The notes under the pieces are model-generated. The model saw nothing but the letters and a program-made list of their open reading frames with translations, made no database searches and was not told the origin of the DNA. DNA of 64,000 nt from Basidiobolus meristosporus CBS 931.73 (taxonomy: Eukaryota > Basidiobolomycota > Basidiobolomycetes > Basidiobolales > Basidiobolaceae): NCBI GenBank assembly GCA_002104905.1, contig MCFE01000034.1, positions 1-64,000 on the forward strand. Reading direction: 5' to 3'. Both the position numbers and the translations under genes were made by a program. Below, piece after piece: positions 11,872 to 23,400 of this stretch (position 1 is the stretch's first letter; each line of letters starts with the position of its first letter).

Positions 11872-13206
11872 ATGACTGTCGATAACAAGGTTACCGTTGT
11901 ATTAGGTGCCCAATGGGGTGATGAAGGCAAAGGAAAACTGGTTGACCTTCTTGCCGCTGATATCGATCTCTGTGCCCGTTGCCAGGTATAGTACACTCGT
12001 TTCGTTCTGTATGAGATCAGCACTGACTCTCCGCACTAGGGTGGTAACAACGCTGGCCATACTATCGTCGCCAATGGAGTCAAGTATGATTTCCATATGC
12101 TTCCCTCTGGCTTGGTGAACCCCAACTGCTACAACCTTCTTGGAAACGGTGTTGTCATTCACTTGCCAGCTTTCTTCCAGGAGTTGGAGACCCTCATCAA
12201 CAAGGGGCTCGACTGCGAGAAGCGCATCTTCGTCTCCGACCGTGCCCACCTTGTCTTGGACCTTCATCAAATCGTTGATGGTTTGAAGGAGCTCGAGCTT
12301 GGACGTGGCAGCATCGGTACCACCAAGAAGGGCATCGGACCAGCTTACTCTTCCAAGGCTAACCGTGACGGTATCCGTGTTCACCACCTCTTCAACGAGG
12401 AGGAGTTCAACAACAAATTCCGTGCTTTGGTGGAGAAGAAGCATAAGCGTTACGGAGACTTTGAGTATGATGTTGACGCTGAATTGGCTAGATACAGACA
12501 ATTGGCCGAGAAGATCAAGCCTTTCGTTGTTGATGGTGTTTCTTTCATCCACAAGGCCCTCAATGAGAACAAGAACATCTTGATCGAAGGTGCCAACGCT
12601 ATCATGCTTGACATCGACTTCGGTACCTACCCATATGTCACCTCATCCAACACTGGCGTTGCTGGTGTTTGCACTGGTCTTGGTATTCCACCCAGAAGCG
12701 TCGGTAAGGTTATTGGTGTTGTCAAGGCTTATACCACTCGTGTTGGTGGTGGCCCATTCCCTACTGAGCTTCATGATGAAGATGGTGAGCGCCTTCAAAC
12801 CATTGGTGCCGAAGTTGGTGTCACCACTGGTAGAAAGAGACGTTGCGGTTGGTTGGATCTTGTCGTCCTCAAGTACTCTCACATGATCAACGGATACTCC
12901 AGTATCAACATCACTAAGCTCGATGTTCTTGATACCTTCCCCGAGATCAAGGTTGCCACTGCATACAAGCTCAACGGACAAGTGTTGGAGTCCTTCCCCG
13001 CTGACCTTGGAACCCTTGGACAAGTCGAGGTGCAATACGACGTTCTCCCTGGCTGGCAAAGCGATATCTCGAATTGCCGTAAATTCGAGGAGCTCCCAGT
13101 CAACGCTCAGAAGTATGTTAAATACATTGAGAACTTCCTTGGTACCAAGGTTGAATGGATTGGTGTGGGTGCTAGCCGTGATGCTATGATTCACATTCCT
13201 TTGTAA
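11872..13206 (+). CDS. ADE12: Adenylosuccinate synthetase (EC 6.3.4.4)
   Basis: This enzyme joins IMP and aspartate with GTP to make adenylosuccinate, the first committed step from IMP to AMP, in the cytosol. Two exons (11872-11985 and 12040-13206) flank a 54-nt intron (GTATAG...CACTAG) that falls between codons and leaves 426 residues, the usual family length. Visible motifs are the N-terminal [11 protein letters not shown] loop with the catalytic Asp, GGNNAGHT just after the intron, [43 protein letters not shown] and [12 protein letters not shown], all in order. The start is the ATG immediately after the pyrimidine tract. Codons are strongly biased towards C-ending and GGT-type choices compared with neighbouring genes, which fits high expression. 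No damage is seen. Confidence 0.97.
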
Positions 13207-14538
13207 ATCTTTACACTCAATAGACAGAACTTGGTCATTTTCTACCCTACTCTTACCCCCTCAAAAGCTTGTTTATTTTGAAGCGAAGCCGTGGTGAACG
13301 ACTTCATCTTTGTTTATAAACTTGAAATCCGGTGTTACGTCTCGCACGAAATTCTAAATAAAGGATAATATGTACCATACCGGTGATGGCCAATACCTGA
13401 TCTGTTTCCCCCACCCACTATCCCTGCGGATGTGACCATCCAGGAATGGAACCCTCCAGGTTACCATGTGCCCCTGTCAACCATTTCTTAATCCGGCCTT
13501 GGGCGAGTACGATGCACGACGTACGCCAGTTGACTCATGCTGGCCGCTCTACACCATATATGACTATATCTAGCGTATGGTCATAACGAGCGCTGGTGGC
13601 CATTTTCGAGGCCAAATTCGTTTAACCCTTGTGTGGAAATTGAGTCATGGCGAAAATCCACGCCGGTGCACAATTGTACTTACGCCCTATTCCCATTGGG
13701 GGAGTCTGATCGGGTGATAGGCTTTTGCGATTTGCAGGGAGGCTTCTCCAATTTTCCGAGGTCCACCCAACCCGCTTCTGTGGACACGTTGCTCAAGCAC
13801 GATGATACGATGGTGGTGGTGGAGGGGAAGGGGAAATCTCATATTCCGAAGCAAACTCAGTGATGCTTCCACGCGCTCCCAGTTCCCAGGCTACCGCTAT
13901 AGCCTACGGCGTATTTGCATTTATCCGAATGGATCTTTCGAAGCTAAATCTATCTCATAAGAATCTTGATCAAGGCTATTCCATTATTACCATCGAATCA
14001 GGATTGTTTCTACCCTTCTTTAGTGCTATGCTAGATGGGATAAAGCTTCAGCAGTTCTGGTACTCCAGCCAGAGTAGTGGTCTGCATCTAGGGGAGAGCT
14101 ACGGAAATCGACACCTCCGATCCTCGGTTTGCAAGAAGGGTGAGTGAATGATCCCCTCTTTTAATTCATCGATTCTCGCTCTGGAACATCCGCAAAGTGT
14201 GATGTGTATGCTGTTGTATATCAATGCAAATGTTGATTGAAGCCTGTTCGAAGTGTTCTGGGCACCAGTACTGTAGTGTTCGTAGTGTATTACATTGTCA
14301 GGAATATTGGGATATTTTTGAATAGTATATACATTGCTCCCATTTAGCAACCACTGCCGGTCACTACTTTGATTAAATAATCCATTCAGAAGCCCTTAGA
14401 ACCTCAGTAATACCTCTAACCATTGACTCTGTATTGGGAAAACTTTGGAGATATTTGTCTGATTGGGAGAATTAGTAGCTGATCTGGTTTTCACCAAATG
14501 GTTTATTCAGTTTGTAAGTGGCATTGTTACCTTACAAG
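13207..14538. other. Intergenic region before the Copia element
   Basis: After the 3' UTR of the synthetase (AATAAAGG near 13356 is a plausible polyadenylation signal) nothing is recognised. Short open stretches at 13633-13863 and 13860-14147 show no known protein. The right end becomes AT-rich near the retrotransposon. Confidence 0.4.
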
Positions 14539-14660
14539 TGTTGTAAAAATTTGGAATTCCACCTAAATATTCACCTAACTTGGTCACCTAGATCATTACC
14601 TACAAAATCTTGGTGAATACTGACCAAATTCCTTGTTGGGATTTACTTGGAATATTTTCA
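14539..14660 (+). repeat. Truncated 5' LTR of the Copia element
   Basis: The sequence matches the first ~120 bases of the 3' LTR, from TGTTGTAAAAATTTG through CTTGTTGGGATTTACTTGG to ACCCAGAA. It then jumps into gag coding sequence, so about 210 bases of the LTR are missing. Confidence 0.9.
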
Positions 14661-15600
14661 CCCAGAAGAAAGTACAAAGTGCCTTTAACTGCATTTGCCT
14701 TAGTGTTAAGGACAAATTGCTAATTCAATGCTCAAGAGCAAAAATGGCAAAGAATGCCTGGAAGGCATTAGAAGACACCTACCAGTCATGTTCAGCTGCT
14801 AAGAAAATGTATCTGAGACAAAAACTCTTTACTACAAAGATGCTGCCAGGAGAAGAAATGAAAAATCTAATTAACAGAATTACCCTGCTGGTAGATGAAA
14901 AGGAATCTGTGGGCATACCAACTACTGATGAGGATGTGATAGTTACCATCCTGAATAACCTGACAGACAAGTTTCAGGGCCTTGTATCTGTTGTAAGAGT
15001 CTTGGAGATATTGGAAGTGATTGGGAGAACAAGTGGATTATGTGGTTTTCACTTAATGATTTTTTGAGTGTAAAAGTAGTATTTATTCTTTTACCTAGTC
15101 TTGGCATTACAAACACATAGAATAGGTTAAGGAAGGTCCCAAGAACATGTGTGCAAAGTTTGAGGCTGTTTGGACAACTTTGAGAATTTTCATGCTCTGG
15201 GTAAATATTCTAAGTAAATCCTAACAAGGAATTTGGTCAGTATTCTCTAGGATTTGAGGGTAATGATCTAAGTGACTAAGATAGGCTACTATCTGGGTGG
15301 AATTACAAATTTTTTACAACAGTATCAGCCCTAGAGTCCAGAACTGAAGATTTGTCCTAAAATTATGTATATGGAAGGCTCTTGGATGAAGAATTAAGAA
15401 AATCAAATGCCAATAAGAAGGAAGAAGAAAATGTTTTAATAAGCAATTATAACCAACAAAGGAGTTACCCAAGACCCTACAAAGGCAACAGCAACCTGTT
15501 CTGTAACTACTGCAATAGGAAAGGACACACATCAGACTAGTGCTTCAAAAAGATAGTCAGCAAAAGAAGCCCAAATATGGAAATGCTGCAACAACTGAAG
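14661..15600 (+). pseudogene. Copia gag fragment, split by a solo LTR
   Basis: UBN2/gag-like sequence (KNAWKALEDTYQ, LNNLTDKFQGLVS) is read to 14988. After the inserted LTR it resumes at about 15322 (ALESRTEDLS then a stop, NYVYGRLLDEE). It ends with a CCHC knuckle, CNYCNRKGHTSD then TAG then CFKK (15499-15550), where an in-frame stop sits inside the knuckle. It would have formed the particle coat and bound RNA. Not functional. Confidence 0.85.
14989..15321 (-). mobile_element. Solo LTR inserted in gag, target duplication GTATC
   Basis: A complete 333-base LTR of the same family lies in reverse orientation, bounded by TGTTGTAAGAG and TTTTTTACAACA. The five bases before (14984-14988) and after (15322-15326) are both GTATC. 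Removing the LTR and one GTATC rejoins the gag reading frame, so this insertion is younger than the element it sits in. The missing internal part points to LTR-LTR recombination. Confidence 0.93.
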
Positions 15601-17457
15601 ATAGACTATTCATATCTGCACTAAATATGACCACAAACAAGGATTCTCAGATGGGGTATATTGACTGTGGAGCATCTCAACACTTTACACACCAAACAGA
15701 ACTTTTTACCCAAAATCAAGAAATTCCAAGAAGGTTTTCATGGGTGACAATATAACACTTGATGCAATGGGAGAAGGAACTATCCAAGTAAACCTAAGAA
15801 GCAGTGAAGGAAGCCATACACTGACCTCTAAAGAAGTACTCTTTGTACCAGAAATAGCCAAGAACCTACTATCTGTAAGTAAGGCCACAGCAGAAGGACT
15901 CAGTTTCAGCTTTGACAATTCTGGATGCAAGATCACTGATCAATAATGGTGCCCATATTGCTTTGGGTATCAGAGATCAGAATCTATACAAGTTGACTTA
16001 TATCCCATCATATCTGGAAGCCAATATAAGTAACTTAAATGAAGAAACACTAATCCTTTGGCTCAGGAGATTTGGGCACATCAATTTCAATTATTTGCGC
16101 AAAATGATCAAAGATCAGCTAATTTCTGAAGTAAAAGTTGATCCCCCAGCTAATCTGGAGCACTGTGAAGCCGGCATATATGGGAAACAAGCCAGACAAC
16201 CGTTTAAGAGCTCTGGGTTAATCAAAACTAAGAAAAAATTAGAACTAATTCACTCAGATCTGTGTGGACCTATGCAAAATTTATCCTTAGGCAGGATGAA
16301 GTATTTAATCACTTTTATTGATGATTATACAAGATACACATGGGTCTACTTCATAGAGAGAAAGGAAGAGGCTCTGTCTAAGCTCAGGGAGTTTAAAGTC
16401 ATGGTGGAGAGAGAAACTGGTGAAAAAATCAAGAAAATACGCACTGACAATGGTGGAGAATATACCTCAAAACTCTTCATCCACTTCAGCAAAATTCATG
16501 GGATAAAGCAAGAGACTACTGTACCATACTCCCCACAGCAAATTGGAGTAGCATAACATGCTAACAGATCAATATTGATATGGCAAGATCTATGATCCAT
16601 GATCAAAAATTATCCCATGATTTTTGGGCAGAATCAGTTGTTACCGCTGTATACCTTAAAAATAGGAGTTATAACAGAATACTTGGTGATTCTACTCCAT
16701 TTGAAGCATGGTATAGATACAGATCAAGTGCAGAACATCTAAGAATATTTGGGTGTACAGCATATGCCAAGAAACTGCCTGGAAATCAGTCAAAATTTGA
16801 GCCAAAAAGTGAAAATGCATATTTTTGGGCTACTGCAATGAGAGTAAAGCATACAGACTCTACAATACCAAAGCAAAGAAGCTAATCAAGTCCAGGGATG
16901 TGTTGTTTGATGAAAATTCAAAATTTTCACAAAAAATGACATCAGATGATGACAAAAATTTGATCTCAAGTCCACCAATTGTCAGGATTGAATCAGAGCA
17001 AAGCAATGAAAATTTTTTCACTCCAGAGGACTCTACAACCATGGTTCAGCCAGAATCAGTGCCCAGGAATATCCCAGAAGTGATCATTCCAGTGTCAAAT
17101 GCCTGGAGATCCAATTGGACAAGAAATAGCCCAAATTACCATATCAATGAGGGTACAAACTTAGCCTATGCCTATTCCGTGCATATTGATGAACCTCAGA
17201 CTGTAAAAGAGTCCCTGAATAGCCCTCAGACAAAGTTTTGGAGATTTGCAATGACTGAGGAATATCAGGCCCTGATGGAAAATCAAACTTGGGACTTTGT
17301 CAAATTACCAATCAACCAAAAATCAATTGGATGCAGATGGGTCTTCAAGACAAAATACAAGGTTGATGGTACAATTGAAAGATACAAAGCCAGACTTGTG
17401 GCCAAAGGATACTCTAAACAAAAGGGCTTGCCTATACTGAGACCTTTGCACCAGTAG
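15601..17457 (+). pseudogene. Copia protease and integrase remnants and start of reverse transcriptase
   Basis: The aspartic protease active site reads YIDCGAS (15657-15677). A frameshift near 15735 separates it from MGDNITLDAMGEGTI. The GAG-pre-integrase part (RRFGHINFNYLRK, HCEAGIYGKQ) and the DDE integrase core follow: SDLCGP, FIDDYTRYTWVYF and IRTDNGGEYTSK. Another break at 16554-16580 disrupts the motif after SPQQIGVA. The frame then resumes with SHDFWAE, breaks again near 16835, and reaches the RT start (GCRWVFKTKYK...RYKARLVAKGYSK), where it breaks near 17440. Confidence 0.88.
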
Positions 17458-18571
17458 CCAAGTTTAATTCCATCAGATTAATATTGGCTAGATAGATTCT
17501 TATTTGGAATCTTTGAGTTTCAAAAGGAGTAATGCTGACTATAGTATATACTATAAGCCTGATAGAGCAAGTCCAGTTCTATTAGCTCTATCTGTGGATG
17601 ATCTTATTATAGCCACCAATAACCTAGAAACATTGGAAGAGACAAAATCCAGCCTATCTAAGGAGTTCAAGATGTCTGATCTAGGAGAACTCAGTTACTA
17701 CTTAGGGATTAAGCTCTCCATAGACAGAAGTACCCAGACTATTACCCTAAGCCAATCCAAGTATATTCAAGATATACTAAATAAGTACAAAATGGAAGAC
17801 TGTAAACTGGCAGCTACCCCAATGGCAACAAACCTTAACTTGGTCAAAACTCAACCAAATCAAAAGAGCTTGGTGCCATCTGAAAGCCCTGACTTTCCTT
17901 ATCAATCTATGGTTGGCAGTCTGATGTATATCATGCTTGGAACACTTCCAGATATCTCATATTCAGTGGGAGTTGTCAGCCAACATAATCAGAACTATGG
18001 ATCTGATCATATTGCAGCAGCTAAGCAGATTTTTAGATATCTAAAAGGAACTGCTGATATCTGCTTAAGATACACTTATAAAGATTCAGAACAGGATCTT
18101 GTGGGATACTCTGATGCTGATTGGGGACAAGATTTAGAAGACAGAAGATCCACCACAGGATACACCTTTCTTTACTGTCAAGGAGCAATTTCATGGAATT
18201 CAAGAAAGTAACCAACTGTAGCACTTTCTACCACAGAGGCAGAGTATATGGCAGCCTGTGAAGCTACAAAAGAAGCAATGTGGTTAAGAAAGCTGTTTAC
18301 AGGTTTAGGCCTATGTCAAAAAATGCCTATTACTTTATTTCAAGATAATCAAGGATGTATACAATTAGGTAGATATCCAACTTTTCATGCTAGAACCAAG
18401 CACATAGATATTAGACATCATTTCATATGTGAAGCTATAGAGAATAACTTGGTTAGCTTAGTTTACTGTCCTACAGATGAAATGATTGCAGACATATTTA
18501 CCAAACCATTAGATAGAGACAAGTTTGAATATCAGAGGTCAAAATTAGGACTAGTCAGTACAAACATTTAG
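17458..18571 (+). pseudogene. Copia reverse transcriptase (deleted palm) and RNase H remnants
   Basis: After ETFAPVAKFNSIRLILA the sequence jumps at about 17490 to the end of the RT fingers/palm, so the region that normally carries the DVKTAFLNG motif is absent. The catalytic box reads LSVDDLIIA rather than the usual YVDD. The thumb/connection part (DLGELSYYLGIKL, DISYSVGVVS) and the RNase H (YSDADWGQD, STTEAEYMAA, DNQGCIQL, ARTKHIDIRHHF) follow, with one stop at 18209-18211. The C-terminus (ADIFTKPLDRDKF) is that of Copia. Confidence 0.88.
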
Positions 18572-18582
18572 CTGAGTGGGAG

Positions 18583-18914
18583 TGTTGTAAAAATTTGTAT
18601 TTCCACCTAAATATTCACCTAAGTTAGTCACTTAGATCATCACCTTCAAATCCTAGAGAATACTGACCAAGTTCCTTGTTGGGATTTACTTAGAATATTT
18701 ACCCAGAACATGAAAATTTGATAAGTTGCCCAAACAGCCCCAAACTTTGCACACATGTTCTTGGGACCTTCCTTAACCTACTCTACGTGTTTGTAATGCC
18801 AAGGCCATGTAAAAGTATAAATACTACTTTTACATTCAATAAATCATTAAGTGAAAACCACATAATCTACTTGTCCTCCCAATCACTTCCAATATCTCCA
18901 AGACTCTTACAACA
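18583..18914 (+). repeat. 3' LTR of the Copia element
   Basis: 332 bases from TGTTGTAAAAATT to GACTCTTACAACA with 8-base inverted ends. It contains a TATA-like AGTATAAATACTAC and an AATAAATCAT polyadenylation-like signal. The purine tract lies just before it. It serves here as the reference copy for the other LTRs in the window. Confidence 0.92.
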
Positions 18915-18997
18915 GTATTTAAACCCAAATATCCCTTTAGCTTAGTTGCTAATATCACAGCTTATGGGCTCTACTATTTCTTGCCTATATTCATGCT

Positions 18998-19240
18998 GGA
19001 TTTACCTAGAATGTTTTTACCAAAATGCGTAGTATCCTATGCATGAAGATTCTGATGATTGTACAAAAGCCCTAATCTTTTCACACATGCTTTGGACACC
19101 CATCCAAGCATACTTGATGCGCTTATTTTGCCAAGCTCCTATAGAAGTGTAAATGCTCATTTTAAATTAAATAAATTATCAAGTAAAAACCAAATGATCT
19201 ACTTATTCTTCCAATCACTTCCAAATTTCTCCATGACTCA
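18998..19240 (+). repeat. Old, diverged LTR relic
   Basis: The stretch follows the LTR in order but with many changes: TTTACCTAGAATGTTTTTACC, CACACATGCTTTGG, GTAAATGCTCATTTTAAATTAAATAAATTATCAAG, and CCAATCACTTCCAAATTTCTCCATGACTC. Neither end is intact. It is older than the adjacent 3' LTR. Confidence 0.7.
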
Positions 19241-20243
19241 TGCCTCAGGATCTATCTAGCTTCTCAGTAGGTACGAGGATTCAAATGAAAGCATTAGTAG
19301 TCATTATACACGAAGATTGCTCGAGTCTCATTAAATATACTTAGGTTAGGAATGTCATAGAAGCATTAGGGGTACAAATTGACTTGTACTCGCATACTAT
19401 TCAGTGCAAGAGATGTGCTATACATTGAAAAGACTTTTGCGAAAAAAAATGCAAGTATGTTAAAGAAGGTTCCAAGATTATGTTTGCAAGGTATGCGATT
19501 TTCTAAATGCCTCCCATGGTTGTCATTTTCTAAGTATTTAACGTTTTGGCGAAAATACGTCGTGGCCGAGAATTTGGTTGGGAAACAAGGAAGTTAACTA
19601 TGATTGAAGTAATTAACTTAATGTATGGATCTTCACCGAACGGGGCAAAAGATTTGTTGAAAGTTAGCACAAAAGGTTAGTATTCTAAGATATTTGGAGT
19701 ACTGAAAACCCCCCCATTCTATCGTTTATTCCACAATTCTGAAAAACCAATAAATGCTATGAAGTACAAACGTATTGATAGTCCGAATTAGTGCTTGAGA
19801 TACCAACCGGGTTCAAAAGTGTAAAAACAAATCATGGCAATGAAGGTCCATAGGATTATTGGTTCTAATGTTGGTAACTTCGCCTTTACCGCAGCCCTTA
19901 CAAGCCATGTTCTTGTACAATCCAAAAAGGGGAGGAGACCTGGTCGCGACACACGTGGTCTCACCGAAATGATAGCGGTATGGCATTGGAGGAATGAATT
20001 TTTGACTTGATTAGCACTATTTCGGCTAATGCTGATAAATCAGGACTTTAATGGGATTAGGAGGCAATCATCTAGAAGTCTTCTCTGTCATGATGGAATC
20101 GACCACCTTCCAAATAAAGGTTAGGAGGTGTAGTTCACTCGGTATGATAAGCATTATGTTTATTACTTTAATTGGCAGTTTATTGATTGTCCATAGCCAA
20201 GCATATAATAGTCAAATATGGAAGCTATCTATAAAAATAGTAA
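19241..20243. other. 3' flank of the first giant gene
   Basis: No gene is seen. The part from about 19870 to 20243 is homologous to 47060-47502 beside the second giant gene. Shared strings include CATGTTCTTG, GGAGGAGACCTGGTCGCGAC (one difference) and TCCAATCACAAATAATGG. It should contain the transcript end of the giant gene. Confidence 0.55.
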
Positions 20244-20400
20244 TCATATCCAATCACAAATAATGGATTGACCAAGGGATTTACACACCGTTCCGCTGGC
20301 GCAATGGTTCTGGATCAGACGTCCATTACTACAAACGAAGAAGATTCGCGAGGTACCTGAATCAAAGCAAGTGTATCGCCCGTTGACGCAATCCCCACCG
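20244..20400 (-). other. C-terminal CBM19-like module of giant protein A
   Basis: The last ~50 residues hold six cysteines in the order CVNGRYTC, FFVCSNGR, NHCASGTVC and IICDWI-stop. This is the closest match in the protein to CBM19 as found at the C-terminus of fungal chitinases. The same module closes the paralogue at 47503-47660 with few changes. Confidence 0.8.
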
Positions 20401-23400
20401 AAGGTGGGTTTCGCCAGTTTTTCGTCCCGTGTGACAGTGACTGTATGAATATTGTGCAGTGTGACTGTTTGGATGTTGGTTACCGAGACAACGACAGTAG
20501 CAGTAGCGCATTGGGGTGCGTATGTCGCTTCAGTGGAAGACAGAGGAGATTGAGAGCCCGTCACAGTTGGCTCGACAACGATAGTACGATCGATGACCGT
20601 GCGTATATTACCATTTCCATCGGTCACAGTAGTTACGTGCGCAAGCGTCTCAGCAGATGAGGCCAGAGGGGATTGAACACCAGCAGATTTGGAGATCTCA
20701 GTTGACTTCTCGTTGTGAGACGACTCCGTTGACTTGTGCTCTGACTCAGAGTGGCTAGGCTTGACAGATGAATTGACTTGGCTTGCAGTGTGAGCGTATA
20801 TGGTGGATGATGCAATGTGTCTCTCTCTATGAGCCTTTTCCGTTGTCTTATCGTGATCAGCAGATTTCGAGCGCTCAGTTGGCTTCTCGGAATGAGACAA
20901 CTCATTAGAACTGTAGGTAGGTATCAAATGCTCTGTAGGTTGTTCGGAGTGAGACGACTGCTTGGGTCTATGTTCTGACTCCGAGTGGGCAGGTTTCACC
21001 AAAGATCTAGTATGGCTTGCAATATGATGGTGCTCAGTGGACTTCTCAGATTGCGAGTGTTCCTTGTGTCTGCGCACTGACTCCGAGTGGGTAGGCTTCA
21101 CAGACGACTCAATATGGCTCTCACTGTGTACATGCTCAGTGGGCTTCTCTGAGTGTGCCGATTCATCGGAATTGATGTGAACTGACTTCGAAGTTGACTT
21201 GCCATGAGCTGCAGATTTGGAGTGCTTCCCGGGCTTATCAGAATGAGATGTTTCCTTGGGTCTGTGTTCCGAATCCGAGTAAGTATGTTTTGTTGTGGAG
21301 TCTACATGGGTTTGCGAGTGTGCATGTTCTGTAGGATTCTCAGAATGGGATGGTACTTCGGAACCAGTGTGGGCTGACTTCGAAATTGTCATTGCATGTT
21401 CGGCAGATTTCGAATGCCCTATGGACTTCTCAGAGTGGGACGACTGCCTGGGTCTGCGTTCTGACTCTGAGTGAGTAGGCTTCACAGATGGAGCAATGCG
21501 GCTTTCACTGTGAGCCTTTGCTGTTGTCATATCGTGGCCAGCAGATTTGGAGTGCTCAGTTGGCTTCGCAGAAGGAGACGATTCATTAGAACTGCGGGTA
21601 GATTTCAAATGCTCAGTAGACTGTTCGGGGTGAGACGAATCCTTTGGACTGTGCTCTGACTCTGACTGTGTAGGCTTCACAGATGAGTTAACATGACTCT
21701 CACTGTGGGTGTGTTCGGTGGGCTTTTCGGAATGCAATGATTTTTCGGAGTCGGTGTGGGTTGGCTTCGAAGTAGTCTTTTCGTGTTCCACAGATTTTGA
21801 GTGCTCAGTTGACTTCTCAAGGTGTGAAGACCTCTTAGGTCTCTGTTCTGACTCTGAGTGAGTAGGCTTCACCAAGGATTCGGTATGGGCAGAATTCAAT
21901 GAGTACCCAGTTTCGGTGTGTACTGCCTTCGAAATTGACTTGTTATTAGAAGAATTGGAGTGCTCACCGGGCTTCACGCGGTGAGACGACTCCTTGGGTT
22001 TCCCAGAGGATTCAACATGTTGTTCACTGTGTATGCTCTCAGTAGGCTTGTCTGACTCGTTGTGGACTGGCCTTGAGTGAGATGACTCCTTAGATCTACC
22101 TTCTGACTTCGGGTGTGTAGGCTTCATGATGGATTCAGAGTGGCTCTCACTATGAGCGTGTTCTGTGGGCATCTCAGTTTGCGATGACTTTTTGGACTTG
22201 CTGTGAGCTATCTTGGAGTGCTCAGTAGACTTCTCGGAGTGAGATGACTCCTTAGGTCTATATCCCGACTCCGAGCGAGTAGGATTCACAAATGATTCTA
22301 CATGGCTCTCACTGTGGACATGTTCCGTGGGCTTTTTAAGATGTGATGAGCTATCCGATTCAGTATGCACTGGCTCTGAAATAGACTTGATCGCAGCCGA
22401 TTTGGAGTGCTTGACTGACTTCTTTGAGTGAGATGATTCCATATAACTGTGCACTGGCTCCGAGTGTGTAGGCTTCACAGATGGGTTAGAGCGATATTCA
22501 CTGTGAACGTGTTCCGTGGGCTTCTCAGAATGCGACGGCTTATCGGATTCTGAGTGCTCTGGCTCCGATGATGTCTTATCATGATCAACAGCTTTCGAAT
22601 GCTCGCTGGGCTTCACAGAGTGAGACGACTTCTTTGCTTTGCGTTCTGGCTCTGTGGGAGTAGGTTGCACTGACGATTCAATGTGACTCTTACTGTGAAT
22701 CTTTTGTGTTGTATTATTCTGATCGGCGGATTTCGAGCGTTCAGTTGACTTCTCAGAATGCACGCTTCTACTGTCAACATGTTCTGTGGGCTTCACGGGC
22801 TCTAAGGAATTTTCGGATTTTGCGGATTTCGCAGACTGCGAGGATTTCATGAACTCAGAGTGGGCCGACTTCGAAGCAAAGTTATGACTTTCAGAATTGG
22901 AGTGCTTGGTGGGCTTCTCAGCATGGGACGACTCCCAATGACTGTACGCTGACTTTGAGCGGGTAGACTTCACTGATGAGTTAACATGGCTCTCACTGTG
23001 GACACTTTCGGTAGGCGTCCCGTAATGCGATGATATTTTGGACACAGTGTGGTCTGGCTCCGAAGTAGTTATCTCGTGTTCAGCAGATTTGGAGTGTTCA
23101 GTTGACTTCTCCGTATGAGTCGACTTTTCAAATCTGTGAGTAGATATCAAATGCTCAGAAGATTGTTCAGAGTGAGACGACTGCCTGGGTCTGCGTTCTG
23201 ACTCCGAGTGAGCAGGCTTCACAGACGATTCAATGCGGCTCCCACTGTGGACATGTTCAGTGGGCTTCTCTGAATGCGCTGATTTGTCCGAGTTGGTGTG
23301 AACTGACTTCGAAGGAGACTTGCCATGATCGGCAGATTTGGAGTGCTCGTTGTGCTGATCAGAATGAGATGATTCCCTGGGTACGTGCTCTGATTCTGAA

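Larger units (their letters stand above)
14539..18914 (+). mobile_element. Decayed Ty1/copia LTR retrotransposon
   Basis: A 5' LTR fragment (14539 to about 14660, beginning TGTTGTAA) runs straight into gag, so the rest of the LTR, the primer site and the start of gag are deleted. The internal order is Copia: gag, protease, integrase, reverse transcriptase, RNase H. A purine tract (GAGTGGGAG) precedes a complete 3' LTR (18583-18914, TGTTGTAA...TTACAACA). Flanks do not match as a target duplication (ACAAG versus GTATT). Several frameshifts and stops, a deletion in reverse transcriptase, and a solo LTR in gag make it non-autonomous and dead. Confidence 0.93.

Noticed and set aside
11902-12552. 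216-residue minus-strand frame inside adenylosuccinate synthetase
   Set aside because: Opposite-strand shadow caused by the strong codon bias of the synthetase gene; the same holds for 12643-13194.
18915-18919. GTATT as target duplication for the Copia element
   Set aside because: The bases before the 5' LTR fragment are ACAAG, so there is no match; the left end may be rearranged.
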